Assembly: GCA_023264995.1 (NCBI GenBank)
Contig: JAHFUR010000013.1
Span: 1-64,000 of the forward strand
Length of the DNA stretch: 64,000 nucleotides
Source: Acidimicrobiia bacterium
Lineage (GTDB): Bacteria > Actinomycetota > Acidimicrobiia > Acidimicrobiales > AC-14
Direction: 5' to 3'
Of the stretch, positions 33,115 to 41,295 are shown in pieces. The notes beneath the pieces are model-generated. The model did not search any database, was not told where the DNA came from, and worked only from the letters and a program-made list of their open reading frames with translations. The position numbers were made by a program, and so were the translations under genes. Within the stretch, counting starts at the first letter, position 1. Every line of letters starts with the position of its first letter.

Positions 33115-34212
33115 TCAGGCCGGGCGGCGGGTGGTGGGTGTCGTCGCCCGGCGGGTGGTGGCCGTCGTCGCCGGCCCTGTCGCGACCGTGGTCCGGGTCG
33201 TCGCCGTGGGCCGGGTCGTGGTGGTCGTGCTCGTGGTCGTGGTCGTCGGCGGCAGGACCGAGGCCACCCGCTGCCAGTCGGGCACGTAGTCGCCGAAGCC
33301 CGACCCGCTGGTGACCGAGGCCAGCCCGCTGCCGTCGAGGTTCACGACGAGGATCTTGGTGCCCCCGGAGCGGTTGCTCTGCAGGGCCAGGCTCTTCCCG
33401 TCGGGCGACCACGACGGCGAGTAGGCGTCGGCCTTGGTCCGGGTGACCTGGCGCTGCCCCGAGCCGTCGGCGTTCATGACCCACACGTCGAAGCGCTTGC
33501 CCCGGGTGGCCCGGGTGCTTTGGAAGGCGATCTTGCTGCCGTCGGGCGACCAGACCGGGAGCTGGTCGTCGTAGGGGTCGTCGGTGAGGCGGACCGGTTT
33601 GCTGCCGTCGGCGTTCATCACCCAGATGTCGGCGTTCTCGCCCCGGAGGCTCTGGAAGACGATCTTGCTGCCGTCGGCCGACCAGCTCGACGACAGGTCC
33701 GAGGCCGGGTCCTTGGTCAGGCGGGTCTGGTTCGAGCCGTCGGCGTTCATGACGTAGATCTCGAAGTTGTGGTCGCGGTAGCTGCTGAAGGTGATCTTCG
33801 AACCGTCGGGGGACCAGCGGGCGAACTCGTCGGCCGCCGGGTTGTTGGTGAGGCGGACGACCTTGGTGCCGTCGGCGTTCATCACGTAAATCTCGAGGTT
33901 CCCGTCGCGCTCGGACTCGAAGGCGATCTTCGAACCGTCGGGTGACCACGACGGGTAGGAGTCGAGCGCGGGGTTGTCGGTGAGCTTGGCCCGCCCCGAG
34001 CCGTCGGCGTTCATCGAATAGATGTCGTAGTTCCCTGACCGGTCGCTGGCGTAGACGATCTTTCCCGGGCCGGCCTTGGACGCCGGGGGGGCCGCAGTGT
34101 CGCCCGAGCGGGTGAACACCAGGGCGAGGGCCCCGAGGAGGAGCAGGACGATCAGGCCGCCGAGCGCGCCGACGATGGGGCTGGGCCGATCGTCTGCGTA
34201 GACCGACAGCAT
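33115..34212 (-). CDS. membrane-anchored TolB-like (PD40) beta-propeller protein
   Basis: The 365-residue protein has one N-terminal transmembrane helix (residues 13-34) and an extracytoplasmic propeller of six or seven WD40-like PD40 repeats. Each repeat contains the 'SPDGSKIAF' and 'IYVMNADGS' type signatures. The C-terminal tail is about 45 residues of Thr, Arg and Pro. PD40 propellers occur in TolB and in sensors and binding proteins; no enzymatic residues are evident. The Thr-rich tail may span the cell wall or be glycosylated. The ATG at 34212 places the helix at the start. It lies back to back with the BTAD regulator gene. Confidence 0.75.
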   Translation of the reverse strand: MLSVYADDRPSPIVGALGGLIVLLLLGALALVFTRSGDTAAPPASKAGPGKIVYASDRSGNYDIYSMNADGSGRAKLTDNPALDSYPSWSPDGSKIAFESERDGNLEIYVMNADGTKVVRLTNNPAADEFARWSPDGSKITFSSYRDHNFEIYVMNADGSNQTRLTKDPASDLSSSWSADGSKIVFQSLRGENADIWVMNADGSKPVRLTDDPYDDQLPVWSPDGSKIAFQSTRATRGKRFDVWVMNADGSGQRQVTRTKADAYSPSWSPDGKSLALQSNRSGGTKILVVNLDGSGLASVTSGSGFGDYVPDWQRVASVLPPTTTTTSTTTTTRPTATTRTTVATGPATTATTRRATTPTTRRPA

Positions 34213-34308
34213 CGTCGTCAGTCTGCCAGCGGCGGGTAGGCGGGGCCGATCACCGGCGCTGGGGAGGGTGTGGAGGGCACTGTCCCGGAACCTACCCCTG
34301 CTGGCACC

Positions 34309-34314
34309 TAGCAT
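34309..34314 (+). promoter_or_regulatory. putative -10 element before the BTAD regulator
   Basis: TAGCAT ends nine bases before the ATG at 34324, and no ribosome-binding site is visible, so a leaderless or near-leaderless transcript is likely. Confidence 0.35.
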
Positions 34315-34323
34315 GGGCGGCCG

Positions 34324-36921
34324 ATGGGTTGGTGCCACGAGTTCGGCTGCCAGATCACGAGCGGCTGCAACCACCCGATGAAGGCGGGTGCGACGGCCTG
34401 CACGTGCTCGGTGTGCGACACGGTCTGTACGGGCAAGTTCTCGGGCTGCCCCGAGGTGTTCGCACGCGCCGTGCCCGTCGCCGCGCCTGTCACCAGGGCC
34501 GTGGCCGGCGCTGAGGCGGCGCGGCCGGCGACGTCGTGGCCCACCCCGCCGAACGGTGGGCAGAGCGTGGCCCCGGCGCCGGCCGGCGCCGCCCCCCATG
34601 CCGAGGCCGGCGGGATGCTCTCGCGGGAGAACGGGGCCCGGGTCCTGCACTGGATGCGGGCCGAGTTCGACGGGGTGAAGTCCCAGCTCCACGCCATGGC
34701 CAGCAGCCTGGCCCACCAGCAGGCCCTGGTCGCCGACCTGGCCGCCAACCGCCCGGGCGACCTGAACAGCGCCCTGGCCGAGATGGAGGGGTCGGCCACC
34801 CAGCTCCGCACCGAGGCGGCCCGCATGCGCCGCGACGCCGGCGGCCTCCAAGAGGACGGTGCCGAGCTGCGCCGGGAGGCCGGCCGCCTGCGCGAGATCG
34901 AGCGCGACGTCAGCGAGCGGCTGCCCCAGGTGGTGGCCGACGCCGTCCAGCCCGAGCTGCGGGCCGCCCTGCGTGAGGTGGAGGCCATCACCGCCGGCCT
35001 GCGCGAAGAGGCGTCGCAGCTCCGGGCCGTCCGCGACGGCCTCCACGAGCAGCTTCCCCGCCTGGTCGAAGCCGCGGTCCGCGAAGCCCTCGCCGGCTTC
35101 ACCCCCGTGGCCGCCCCCGGGCCCCCCGTGCACGCGCCGCCCCAGACGTCGTCCCAGGCCAACGGGTTCACCCAGGAGGCGCCAGCCGAACCGGCCGCCC
35201 CACCGGCTCCCGACGGCGCCCTCGCCGACGAACCGGTCGACGATGCCGCCACCCCCGCCTTCGGCGCGCCGCCGGCGGCCCGGCCCACGGCGGTCGCCAC
35301 GCCCGACGGCGGGGTGGGCGAGGACCCCCTGGCCTGCGCTTTCCCCGGGCTGGTGGTGGGGCCGTCGCTGGCCCTCGGCATCAGCGAGGCCCTCACCCGC
35401 GCCGGCCTGCGCCGGCGCCGGCGCCGTCGGGCCAGCAACCCGTCGCCGGGCCTGTACCGCCGCGACCCTTTCGCCACCCCGGTCACCCGCCGGATCGACC
35501 GCTACGCCCGGGCGCGGGCCGACCTGGCCGCCGTCCGGCCCACCGGCCAGGCCAACGGGAAGGGGGCGGCAGCCACCAGCGCGTCGACGGTCGCCATCGG
35601 CTACCGCGACGCCGAAGAGGTCGCCCTCGACCTGGCCGCGGTGCGCGCCGTGGCCCTGCTCGGGCCGGCCGCCGCCGACGTGGCCCGGGCCGTCGTCACC
35701 GCCTTCCTCGCCCAGGCCGGCGTGGCCGGCGAGGCCATGGTCGTCGGCGACCTCCTCCCGCCGGCCCAAGCCGTCCCCGGCCTCAGCCAGCCCCGCGACC
35801 TGGCTGGGTGCCTCCAGCACCTCGCCGACGGGCCGGCGGCGCCGGGCGCGCCCGCCGTGCTGGTCGTCACCCGCGCCCCGTCGGAGGAGGACCTCGCCCG
35901 CCTCATGGCCCTGGTCGGCCCGGCCGGCGCCGGCGGGCGGGTCCTGGCCGTCGTGGTCGATGCCCCCGCCGACGGCGCGACCACCGTCCGCCTCGAGACC
36001 AACGAGCGGGTGGCCGAGGTCGACGACGAGGCGCTCGGCGCCCGGTTGACCGGCGCCCGGCTCTACACCTTGGGCCGCGAGGCAGCCAGCGAGCTCCTGG
36101 CCGTCCTGGCCAGCGCCCGCACCGACGACATCGTGGTCCCGGCCGTGCCCGGTGAGGCCGAGCCCTTCGATGTCACCATGCCCGAGGCGCCGGCGGTTTC
36201 CGTCCAGCTCCTGGGCACGTACCGGATCGACGTCGGCGGGGTGGAGATCCGCGCCGGGCTCCGGGCCAAAGCCCGCGAGCTGCTGGCCTTCTACCTGCTC
36301 CACCCGGCCGGCACCACCCTCGACGCTGCGGTCGAGGCCCTGTGGCCGGAAGCCGACCCTGGCCGGGGCTCGGAGTGGTTCTGGACCGCCCTGGGCAACC
36401 TGCGCAGCCGCCTGCGCGACGCTACCGGCGAGAAGAAGCTGAAGGTGATCGAGCGCGACGGCGACCGCTACCGCGTCGAGCCGCTGTTCGACGTCGACCT
36501 CTGGCGGCTCGAGCAGGCGCTGAGCGAAGGGGTGGCCGGCGCCGACGACTTCGTCCGGTCGGCGGCGTACGACCGGGTGGCCCAGACCTACGCCGGCGAC
36601 CTGCTGGCCGGCGCCGACTGGGCGTGGGCCGAGACGCCCCGGGAGGACCTGCGCCAGCGCGTCCTCGACGTGCAGGTGTGGCTGGGCGACATCCGGTGGG
36701 CCTCGGGCGACGCCCGGGGGTCGTGGCAGGCGCTGCAGCGGGCGGTGGAGGTCGACCCCTTTGCCGAGCAGATCTACCGGCGCATCATGCGGCTCCAGTC
36801 CAAGCTCGGCCGGCCCGACGACGCCATCGCCACCTATCGCCGCCTCCAGGCCCGCCTGGTCGAGATCGACCTCGAGCCCACCCCCGAGAGCGAGAAGCTC
36901 TACGCCGAGCTGAGCGGCTGA
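34324..36921 (+). CDS. large BTAD/SARP-type regulator with Cys-rich N-terminus and coiled coil
   Basis: The 865-residue protein has four parts. Residues 1-45 contain nine Cys (MGWCHEFGCQITSGCNHP onward). Residues about 100-260 are a heptad-rich coiled coil (repeated A/L/E/R helices). A central region includes one hydrophobic stretch before an Arg cluster (RRRRRRR near 360) and an alpha/beta domain. The last 250 residues form an OmpR-like winged helix (VQLLGTYRIDVGGVEIRAG and LRAKARELLAFYLLH) plus the bacterial transcriptional activation domain (YAGDLLAGADWAWAETPRE, YRRIMRLQSKLGRPDDAIAT). BTAD proteins activate secondary metabolism or cell-surface genes. No dedicated target cluster is adjacent. 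The Cys-rich start may bind metal or Fe-S. Confidence 0.75.
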   Translation: MGWCHEFGCQITSGCNHPMKAGATACTCSVCDTVCTGKFSGCPEVFARAVPVAAPVTRAVAGAEAARPATSWPTPPNGGQSVAPAPAGAAPHAEAGGMLSRENGARVLHWMRAEFDGVKSQLHAMASSLAHQQALVADLAANRPGDLNSALAEMEGSATQLRTEAARMRRDAGGLQEDGAELRREAGRLREIERDVSERLPQVVADAVQPELRAALREVEAITAGLREEASQLRAVRDGLHEQLPRLVEAAVREALAGFTPVAAPGPPVHAPPQTSSQANGFTQEAPAEPAAPPAPDGALADEPVDDAATPAFGAPPAARPTAVATPDGGVGEDPLACAFPGLVVGPSLALGISEALTRAGLRRRRRRRASNPSPGLYRRDPFATPVTRRIDRYARARADLAAVRPTGQANGKGAAATSASTVAIGYRDAEEVALDLAAVRAVALLGPAAADVARAVVTAFLAQAGVAGEAMVVGDLLPPAQAVPGLSQPRDLAGCLQHLADGPAAPGAPAVLVVTRAPSEEDLARLMALVGPAGAGGRVLAVVVDAPADGATTVRLETNERVAEVDDEALGARLTGARLYTLGREAASELLAVLASARTDDIVVPAVPGEAEPFDVTMPEAPAVSVQLLGTYRIDVGGVEIRAGLRAKARELLAFYLLHPAGTTLDAAVEALWPEADPGRGSEWFWTALGNLRSRLRDATGEKKLKVIERDGDRYRVEPLFDVDLWRLEQALSEGVAGADDFVRSAAYDRVAQTYAGDLLAGADWAWAETPREDLRQRVLDVQVWLGDIRWASGDARGSWQALQRAVEVDPFAEQIYRRIMRLQSKLGRPDDAIATYRRLQARLVEIDLEPTPESEKLYAELSG

Positions 36922-36945
36922 GCTCGCCGCCCGGCACTCAAGATC

Positions 36946-38037
36946 TCAGAATGAGTTGAGAAGGGTCAGGATGACCGTCGCCAGCGTCACCAGCGCCGGG
37001 CAGCCCCCCTGGTTCTCGGGCATGGTGGCCGAGAGCAGGAACCGCCGGCCGTCGCGGGCTTGGATGAGGGTGACGTCCAGGCAGTCCCGGGTGGACACCT
37101 CGCCAGGCTTGCCGTAGATCAGGGCGCCGGCACCGAGGACCCGGGCCACCGCGGGCTCGAACCAGCCCTCGGCGGCCAGCAGGGCGGCGTTGAGACCGGC
37201 CACGTCGGTAGACGCCAGCTTGAACCGCTCGGCCGGCGGGATCTCGTCGTTGAGCACCAGCCGCCTGACCGACTCGCTCATCTCGAACAGGTCCGAGCAC
37301 TGGCCCTGCGGGCAGTCGTTGTCGAACTTGCTGGTGCGCGCCGGGACCACGACCTTCCGAGCGCCCTCGGTAAGGGTGAGCGCGGGTGTCGACCGGAGGT
37401 CGCCACCGGTGTAGGACTGCTGGATCACCGTCTTGGTGAAGCCACGGGCCGGGGTGAGGAACTGCTTGTTCAGCCAGTCCACGCCGGCGATCTCGACCAG
37501 AAGGTCGTAGTCGGCGTTGGAGCTGACCCGGATGGCCGCGTCGTAGATCGACCTGATCGTCCGGGGCGCACCGCCCCCGAAGCTGACGGTGGCCGCGCCG
37601 GTGAACCCCTGCTGGCCCACGAACTCCAGCGCGCCCACGGCGGCGAGCACTTTGATGGACGACGCCGGCCAGAAGTCGGTGCCCAGGGCGCCGGCGCCGC
37701 CCTCGAAGTCGTCGTAGGCCAGGCCGCCCGGCCCCTTGGTGATCTTGGCCGCGTACACCGCCGCGCCCGGCGGCAGCTTGTAGCCGGCCGCCGCCAGGAC
37801 GCCATCGACGGGGATCGGGCTCGAGAGCGGCGAGGCGCGCGGCCCGGGCGCCGGCACCGTGGTCGGTACGGGCACCGGCGCGGCGGCGAGGGCCGCCGCC
37901 GACGCGCCCCCGAGCGGGCCGCCGGCGATGAACGCCAGGGCCGCCGGGGTGACCGACGTCCGGACCGCGACGGTGCCGGCGGCGGCCACGAGCAACAAAC
38001 TGACTGCGCCGGCCAACGCCCGGTGCGCCCGCCTCAT
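36946..38037 (-). CDS. secreted beta-lactamase/penicillin-binding-fold serine hydrolase
   Basis: The 363-residue protein has a signal sequence (residues 1-25) and an Ala/Pro-rich linker to about residue 75. The three active-site motifs of the superfamily are all present: Ser126-x-x-Lys129 (PASSIKV), Ser172-Ser-Asn174 and Lys310-Pro-Gly312. Several Cys are present (DCPQGQC and DCLD), suggesting disulfides. Members are class A-like beta-lactamases or D-Ala-D-Ala carboxypeptidases; there is no Glu166-type omega-loop evidence, so a peptidoglycan or ester hydrolase is as likely. A 48-residue frame ends in an ATGA overlap at its ATG, but that frame is doubtful. Confidence 0.72.
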   Translation of the reverse strand: MRRAHRALAGAVSLLLVAAAGTVAVRTSVTPAALAFIAGGPLGGASAAALAAAPVPVPTTVPAPGPRASPLSSPIPVDGVLAAAGYKLPPGAAVYAAKITKGPGGLAYDDFEGGAGALGTDFWPASSIKVLAAVGALEFVGQQGFTGAATVSFGGGAPRTIRSIYDAAIRVSSNADYDLLVEIAGVDWLNKQFLTPARGFTKTVIQQSYTGGDLRSTPALTLTEGARKVVVPARTSKFDNDCPQGQCSDLFEMSESVRRLVLNDEIPPAERFKLASTDVAGLNAALLAAEGWFEPAVARVLGAGALIYGKPGEVSTRDCLDVTLIQARDGRRFLLSATMPENQGGCPALVTLATVILTLLNSF

Positions 38038-38283
38038 CCGCGACGATGGATCCGGGCCACCGCCCGGCCGCCGCCGAGGTCGAGCGTCCCCAGGGTGTGA
38101 TGCGGCTGCGACGGGTGTCCCGCCGGCGAGCCAAGGTTGAAGCGGGGTTGTCCGTCCACCCCTTCATGCTCGCACGGCATCGCCGTGCCCCCGGACAAAT
38201 GCGTGGCGGCACGCCCGAGCGGCCCTCGACGGAGAAGGCCCTTGGAGTGGCCCGGAGCCCCCGGAACTACGATCGGGCTCCTC

Positions 38284-39315
38284 TTGGACCCCGTGCAGGC
38301 CCTCCAGCGCATCGCCTACCTGCTCGAGCGCTCAGGCGCGCCGACCTACCGGGTCCGGGCGTTCCGGGGCGCGGCGGCGACGCTGGCCAAGCTCGACCCG
38401 GCCGACCTGGCGGCACGGGCGGCCACCGGCCGCCTCCGTGCCCTCCCCGGCGTCGGCCAGACCACCGAGGCGGTGGCCACCGAAGCCCTCGCCGGCCAGG
38501 TCCCGGCCTACCTGGCCAAGCTGGAGGAGGAGGCCGGCGGCTTCGAGGACCAGCCCGCCGTCGTCCTCACCGGGCGCGGGGCCGAGATCCGCGCCCTGCT
38601 CCGGGGCGACTGCCACACCCACTCCGACTGGTCCGACGGCGGCAGCCCCATCGACGAGATGGCCCGCGCCGCCCGCGACCTCGGCCACGAGTACATCGTG
38701 CTCACCGACCACTCCCCCCGGCTCAAGGTGGCCAACGGGCTGACCGCCGAGCGCCTGCGCACCCAGCTCGACCTGGTGGCCGAGATCAACGAGACCCTGG
38801 CCCCGTTCCGCATCCTCACCGGCATCGAGGTCGACATCCTCGACGACGGCTCACTCGACCAGACCGACGAGCTGCTGGGCCGCCTCGACGTGGTCGTGGC
38901 CAGCGTCCACAGCAAGCTGCGCATGGAGCCCGTCGCCATGACCCCCCGGATGGTCGCCGCCGTCCGCAACCCCCACGTCGACATCCTCGGCCACTGCACC
39001 GGCCGCATGGTCACCGGTAAGGGCCGGCCCCAGTCCACCTTCGACGCCGGCGCCGTTTTCGCCGCCTGCGCCGAGACCGGCACCGCCGTGGAGATCAACT
39101 GCCGCCCCGAACGCCTCGACCCGCCCCGCGCCCTGCTCCGCCAGGCGGTGGCCGCCGGCTGCCGGGTCTCGATCGACACCGACGCCCACGCCCCCGGCCA
39201 GCTCGAGTGGCAGCCCTACGGCTGCGCCCGGGCCGCCGACTGCGACGTGCCGTCGGAGTCGATCGTCAACGCCTGGCCGGCGGCGCGCCTCCTGGAGTGG
39301 GCCGCGTCGCACTGA
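38284..39315 (+). CDS. PHP-domain phosphoesterase with helix-hairpin-helix, PolX-like without polymerase
   Basis: The protein of about 343 residues starts with a helical region like the 8-kDa/fingers part of PolX (LERSGAPTYRVRAFRGAAATL) and an HhH motif (LRALPGVGQTT). It continues with a complete PHP domain: DCHTHSDWSDG, LTDHS, GIEVDIL, VVASVHS, ILGHCTGR and the final DTDAHAP. PHP metal sites hydrolyse phosphoesters, including 3'-5' exonuclease activity in bacterial PolX. The nucleotidyl-transferase palm is missing. I chose TTG at 38284 because TACGAT (38268-38273) lies ten bases upstream and the domain starts at once; GTG at 38293 is an alternative. Confidence 0.75.
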   Translation: MDPVQALQRIAYLLERSGAPTYRVRAFRGAAATLAKLDPADLAARAATGRLRALPGVGQTTEAVATEALAGQVPAYLAKLEEEAGGFEDQPAVVLTGRGAEIRALLRGDCHTHSDWSDGGSPIDEMARAARDLGHEYIVLTDHSPRLKVANGLTAERLRTQLDLVAEINETLAPFRILTGIEVDILDDGSLDQTDELLGRLDVVVASVHSKLRMEPVAMTPRMVAAVRNPHVDILGHCTGRMVTGKGRPQSTFDAGAVFAACAETGTAVEINCRPERLDPPRALLRQAVAAGCRVSIDTDAHAPGQLEWQPYGCARAADCDVPSESIVNAWPAARLLEWAASH

Positions 39316-39348
39316 CGCCGGCGCCGAGTTGCGATCGGCCCGCGGCGC

Positions 39349-39498
39349 CTAGCGCTTCTGCTCCGCGTCGGAGGGCATCTGCCAGTCGACCACGATCTCC
39401 TTGGCCAGGCTCAGCAGAAGATCGGCGGCGGGGTACGGCACAAGGGTGATCGTCCGGGAGCCGCTCTGCTCTGGAGTCGCCGTGGGAACCGGGGACAT
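39349..39498 (-). CDS. 49-aa small protein with its own promoter and strong ribosome-binding site
   Basis: The frame encodes a short protein beginning MSPVPTATPEQ. A central TITLVPYPAADLLLSLAKEI helix-forming stretch follows, then a charged end (MPSDAEQKR). GAGGGGG lies about six bases before the ATG. A promoter with 17-base spacing sits 45-73 bases upstream, starting in the treZ stop codon. Expression signals of this quality make it a real gene. The product is soluble, with no signal or membrane segment, and I recognise no family. It lies between treZ and the convergent PHP gene, with 33 bases to the PHP stop. Confidence 0.65.
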   Translation of the reverse strand: MSPVPTATPEQSGSRTITLVPYPAADLLLSLAKEIVVDWQMPSDAEQKR

Positions 39499-39542
39499 CT
39501 GTTACCCCCTCTTGTACAGGCCGATTTTTCGGTCTGCATCCC

Positions 39543-39571
39543 TGGATACACCCGGCCCCCCGAAGCGTCAA
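39543..39571 (-). promoter_or_regulatory. promoter of the 49-aa small gene
   Basis: On the minus strand TTGACG (39571-39566), 17 bases, then TATCCA (39548-39543). The expected 5' leader of about 37 bases contains a small CCGA-AAAA-TCGG hairpin (about 39521-39532). Confidence 0.55.
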
Positions 39572-41295
39572 GGTTTCCGGACCAGTGCAAATGCACTTTC
39601 TGGACGGAGAGTGGCCATTCCACCGCCGACGGAGACCGGGCCGGAGGACGAGAGGACGACGTCGCCGGCGGGCACCGGCACCGCCGCCGGCTGCGAGCCG
39701 AGGTTGCAGGCCACCGTCAGCGGGCCTCGAACCATGACCAGCCATCGCCCGGCCTCGTCGAAGGCAACGTCCGCCGGCGCGTCCAGATGCCCCATCGAGC
39801 GGCGCAAGCCGATCAACCGACGGTGCCACTCGAGCAGGCCGGCGTGGGGCTCCTGGGACAGCTCGTCCCAGTCGAGCCTCGACTGCTCGAAGGTCTTGGG
39901 GGCCTGGGGGTCGGGGACCTCCGAGGGTGACCAGCCGAAGGCGGCGAACTCGCGCCGGCGGCCCTCGCTGACGGCCCGGCCCAGCTTCGGGTCCTCATGG
40001 TCGGTGAAGTACAGGAACGGCGTGGCCGCGCCCCATTCCTCGCCCTGGAAGAGCATGGGCACCGACGGGCCGAGCAGGACCAGCGCCGCCGCCGCCCGCA
40101 GGAGGCCGTCGCTCAGCAGCATGGACGTACGGGCGCCGTCGGCCCGGTTGCCGACCTGGTCGTGGTTCTGGAGGTAGCCGAGGAACCGGGTGGCGGGGAG
40201 ACCCGCCGGCGAGCGGCCGTGGCGGCGCCGGCGGTGCGCCGAGTACCCCCCGTCGTAGACGAAGGCCTGGCGGAGGGCCTTGGCCAGCTGGGCCATCGAG
40301 CCGAAGTCGCCGTAGTAGCCGGCCCGCTCGCCGGTGAGGAGGGCGTGGAGCGCATGGTGGAAGTCGTCGCTCCACTGGGCGTCGATCCCATACCCGCCGG
40401 CGGACCGCTCGGCCACCATTCGGGGGTCGTTCAGGTCGCTCTCGGCCACGAGGAACTTGGGCAAGCCGAGCTGAGCTTCGAGGTCGTCGACCCGGGCGGC
40501 CAGCTCCTCGAGGATGTGCGTCGCCGAGGTGTCGACGATGGCATGCACCGCGTCGAGGCGGAGGCCGTCGGCGTGGTAGTCCCGCAGCCACATGAGGGCG
40601 TTGTCGACGACGAACGCCCGTACCGCGTCGCTGTCGGGGCCGTCGAGGTTGACCGCCTCGCCCCAGGGGGTGCTGTAGCGGTCGGTGAAGTACGGCCCGA
40701 ACTCGGACAGGTAGTTCCCGGCCGGCCCGAGGTGGTTGTAGACCACGTCGACGATGACCGACAGGCCCCGGGCATGGCAGGCGTCGACCAGCCGCTTGAG
40801 CCCCTCGGGGCCACCGTCGGCCGACTTGGGGGCGTAGAGGTCGACCCCGTCGTACCCCCATCCCCACCGGCCCGGGTACTCGACCACGGGCAGCAGCTCC
40901 ACGGCCGTGACCCCGAGGTCGACGAGGTGGTCGAGCTTGGGCACCACGCCGTCGTAGGTGGCCTCGGGCGAGAAGGTGCCGACGTGCAGCTCGTAGACCA
41001 CGGCCTCCGCCAGCGGCACTCCCCCGTCCCACGCACCGTCGGTCCAGGCGAAGGCGCCGTGGTCGACCAGGCGCGACGGCCCGTGGACGCCGGCCGGCTG
41101 CCACGCCGACCGGGGGTCGGGACGGGGCGGGCCGCCGTCGAGCGAGTAGGCGTAGTCGTCGCCCGGGCCGGCGCCGGCGACCTCGACGGTGAACCAGCCC
41201 CGGTCGTCGGGGCCGTCAAGGCCGTGACGACCGCCGTCGCCCAAGACCAGGTCGACCTGCCGGGCGCGGGGGGCCCACACCCGGAACGACGTCAT
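39568..41295 (-). CDS. treZ: malto-oligosyltrehalose trehalohydrolase
   Basis: The 575-residue GH13 enzyme has an N-terminal carbohydrate-binding (E-set) domain starting MTSFRVWAPRARQVDLVL. The barrel carries the nucleophile Asp248 (GLRLDAVHAI), acid Glu285 (FLVAESDLND) and Asp379 (LQNHDQVGNR), then a C-terminal beta domain. It releases trehalose from maltooligosyl-trehalose made by TreY. The ATG at 41295 overlaps the treY stop (ATGA), so the two are co-translated. The debranching enzyme TreX, often in the same operon, is not present here. Confidence 0.93.
   Translation of the reverse strand: MTSFRVWAPRARQVDLVLGDGGRHGLDGPDDRGWFTVEVAGAGPGDDYAYSLDGGPPRPDPRSAWQPAGVHGPSRLVDHGAFAWTDGAWDGGVPLAEAVVYELHVGTFSPEATYDGVVPKLDHLVDLGVTAVELLPVVEYPGRWGWGYDGVDLYAPKSADGGPEGLKRLVDACHARGLSVIVDVVYNHLGPAGNYLSEFGPYFTDRYSTPWGEAVNLDGPDSDAVRAFVVDNALMWLRDYHADGLRLDAVHAIVDTSATHILEELAARVDDLEAQLGLPKFLVAESDLNDPRMVAERSAGGYGIDAQWSDDFHHALHALLTGERAGYYGDFGSMAQLAKALRQAFVYDGGYSAHRRRRHGRSPAGLPATRFLGYLQNHDQVGNRADGARTSMLLSDGLLRAAAALVLLGPSVPMLFQGEEWGAATPFLYFTDHEDPKLGRAVSEGRRREFAAFGWSPSEVPDPQAPKTFEQSRLDWDELSQEPHAGLLEWHRRLIGLRRSMGHLDAPADVAFDEAGRWLVMVRGPLTVACNLGSQPAAVPVPAGDVVLSSSGPVSVGGGMATLRPESAFALVRKP

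Noticed and set aside
33115-36303. 1062-residue minus-strand open frame across the BTAD gene and the propeller gene
   Set aside because: Only its last 365 residues form a real protein (the PD40 propeller); the upstream part is antisense to the BTAD regulator and low complexity.
38034-38180. 48-residue frame (starting MPCEHEGVDGQ) whose stop overlaps the beta-lactamase-fold gene ATG
   Set aside because: The ATGA overlap is attractive, but codon third positions are less GC-biased than in real genes, there is no ribosome-binding site and no recognisable structure.
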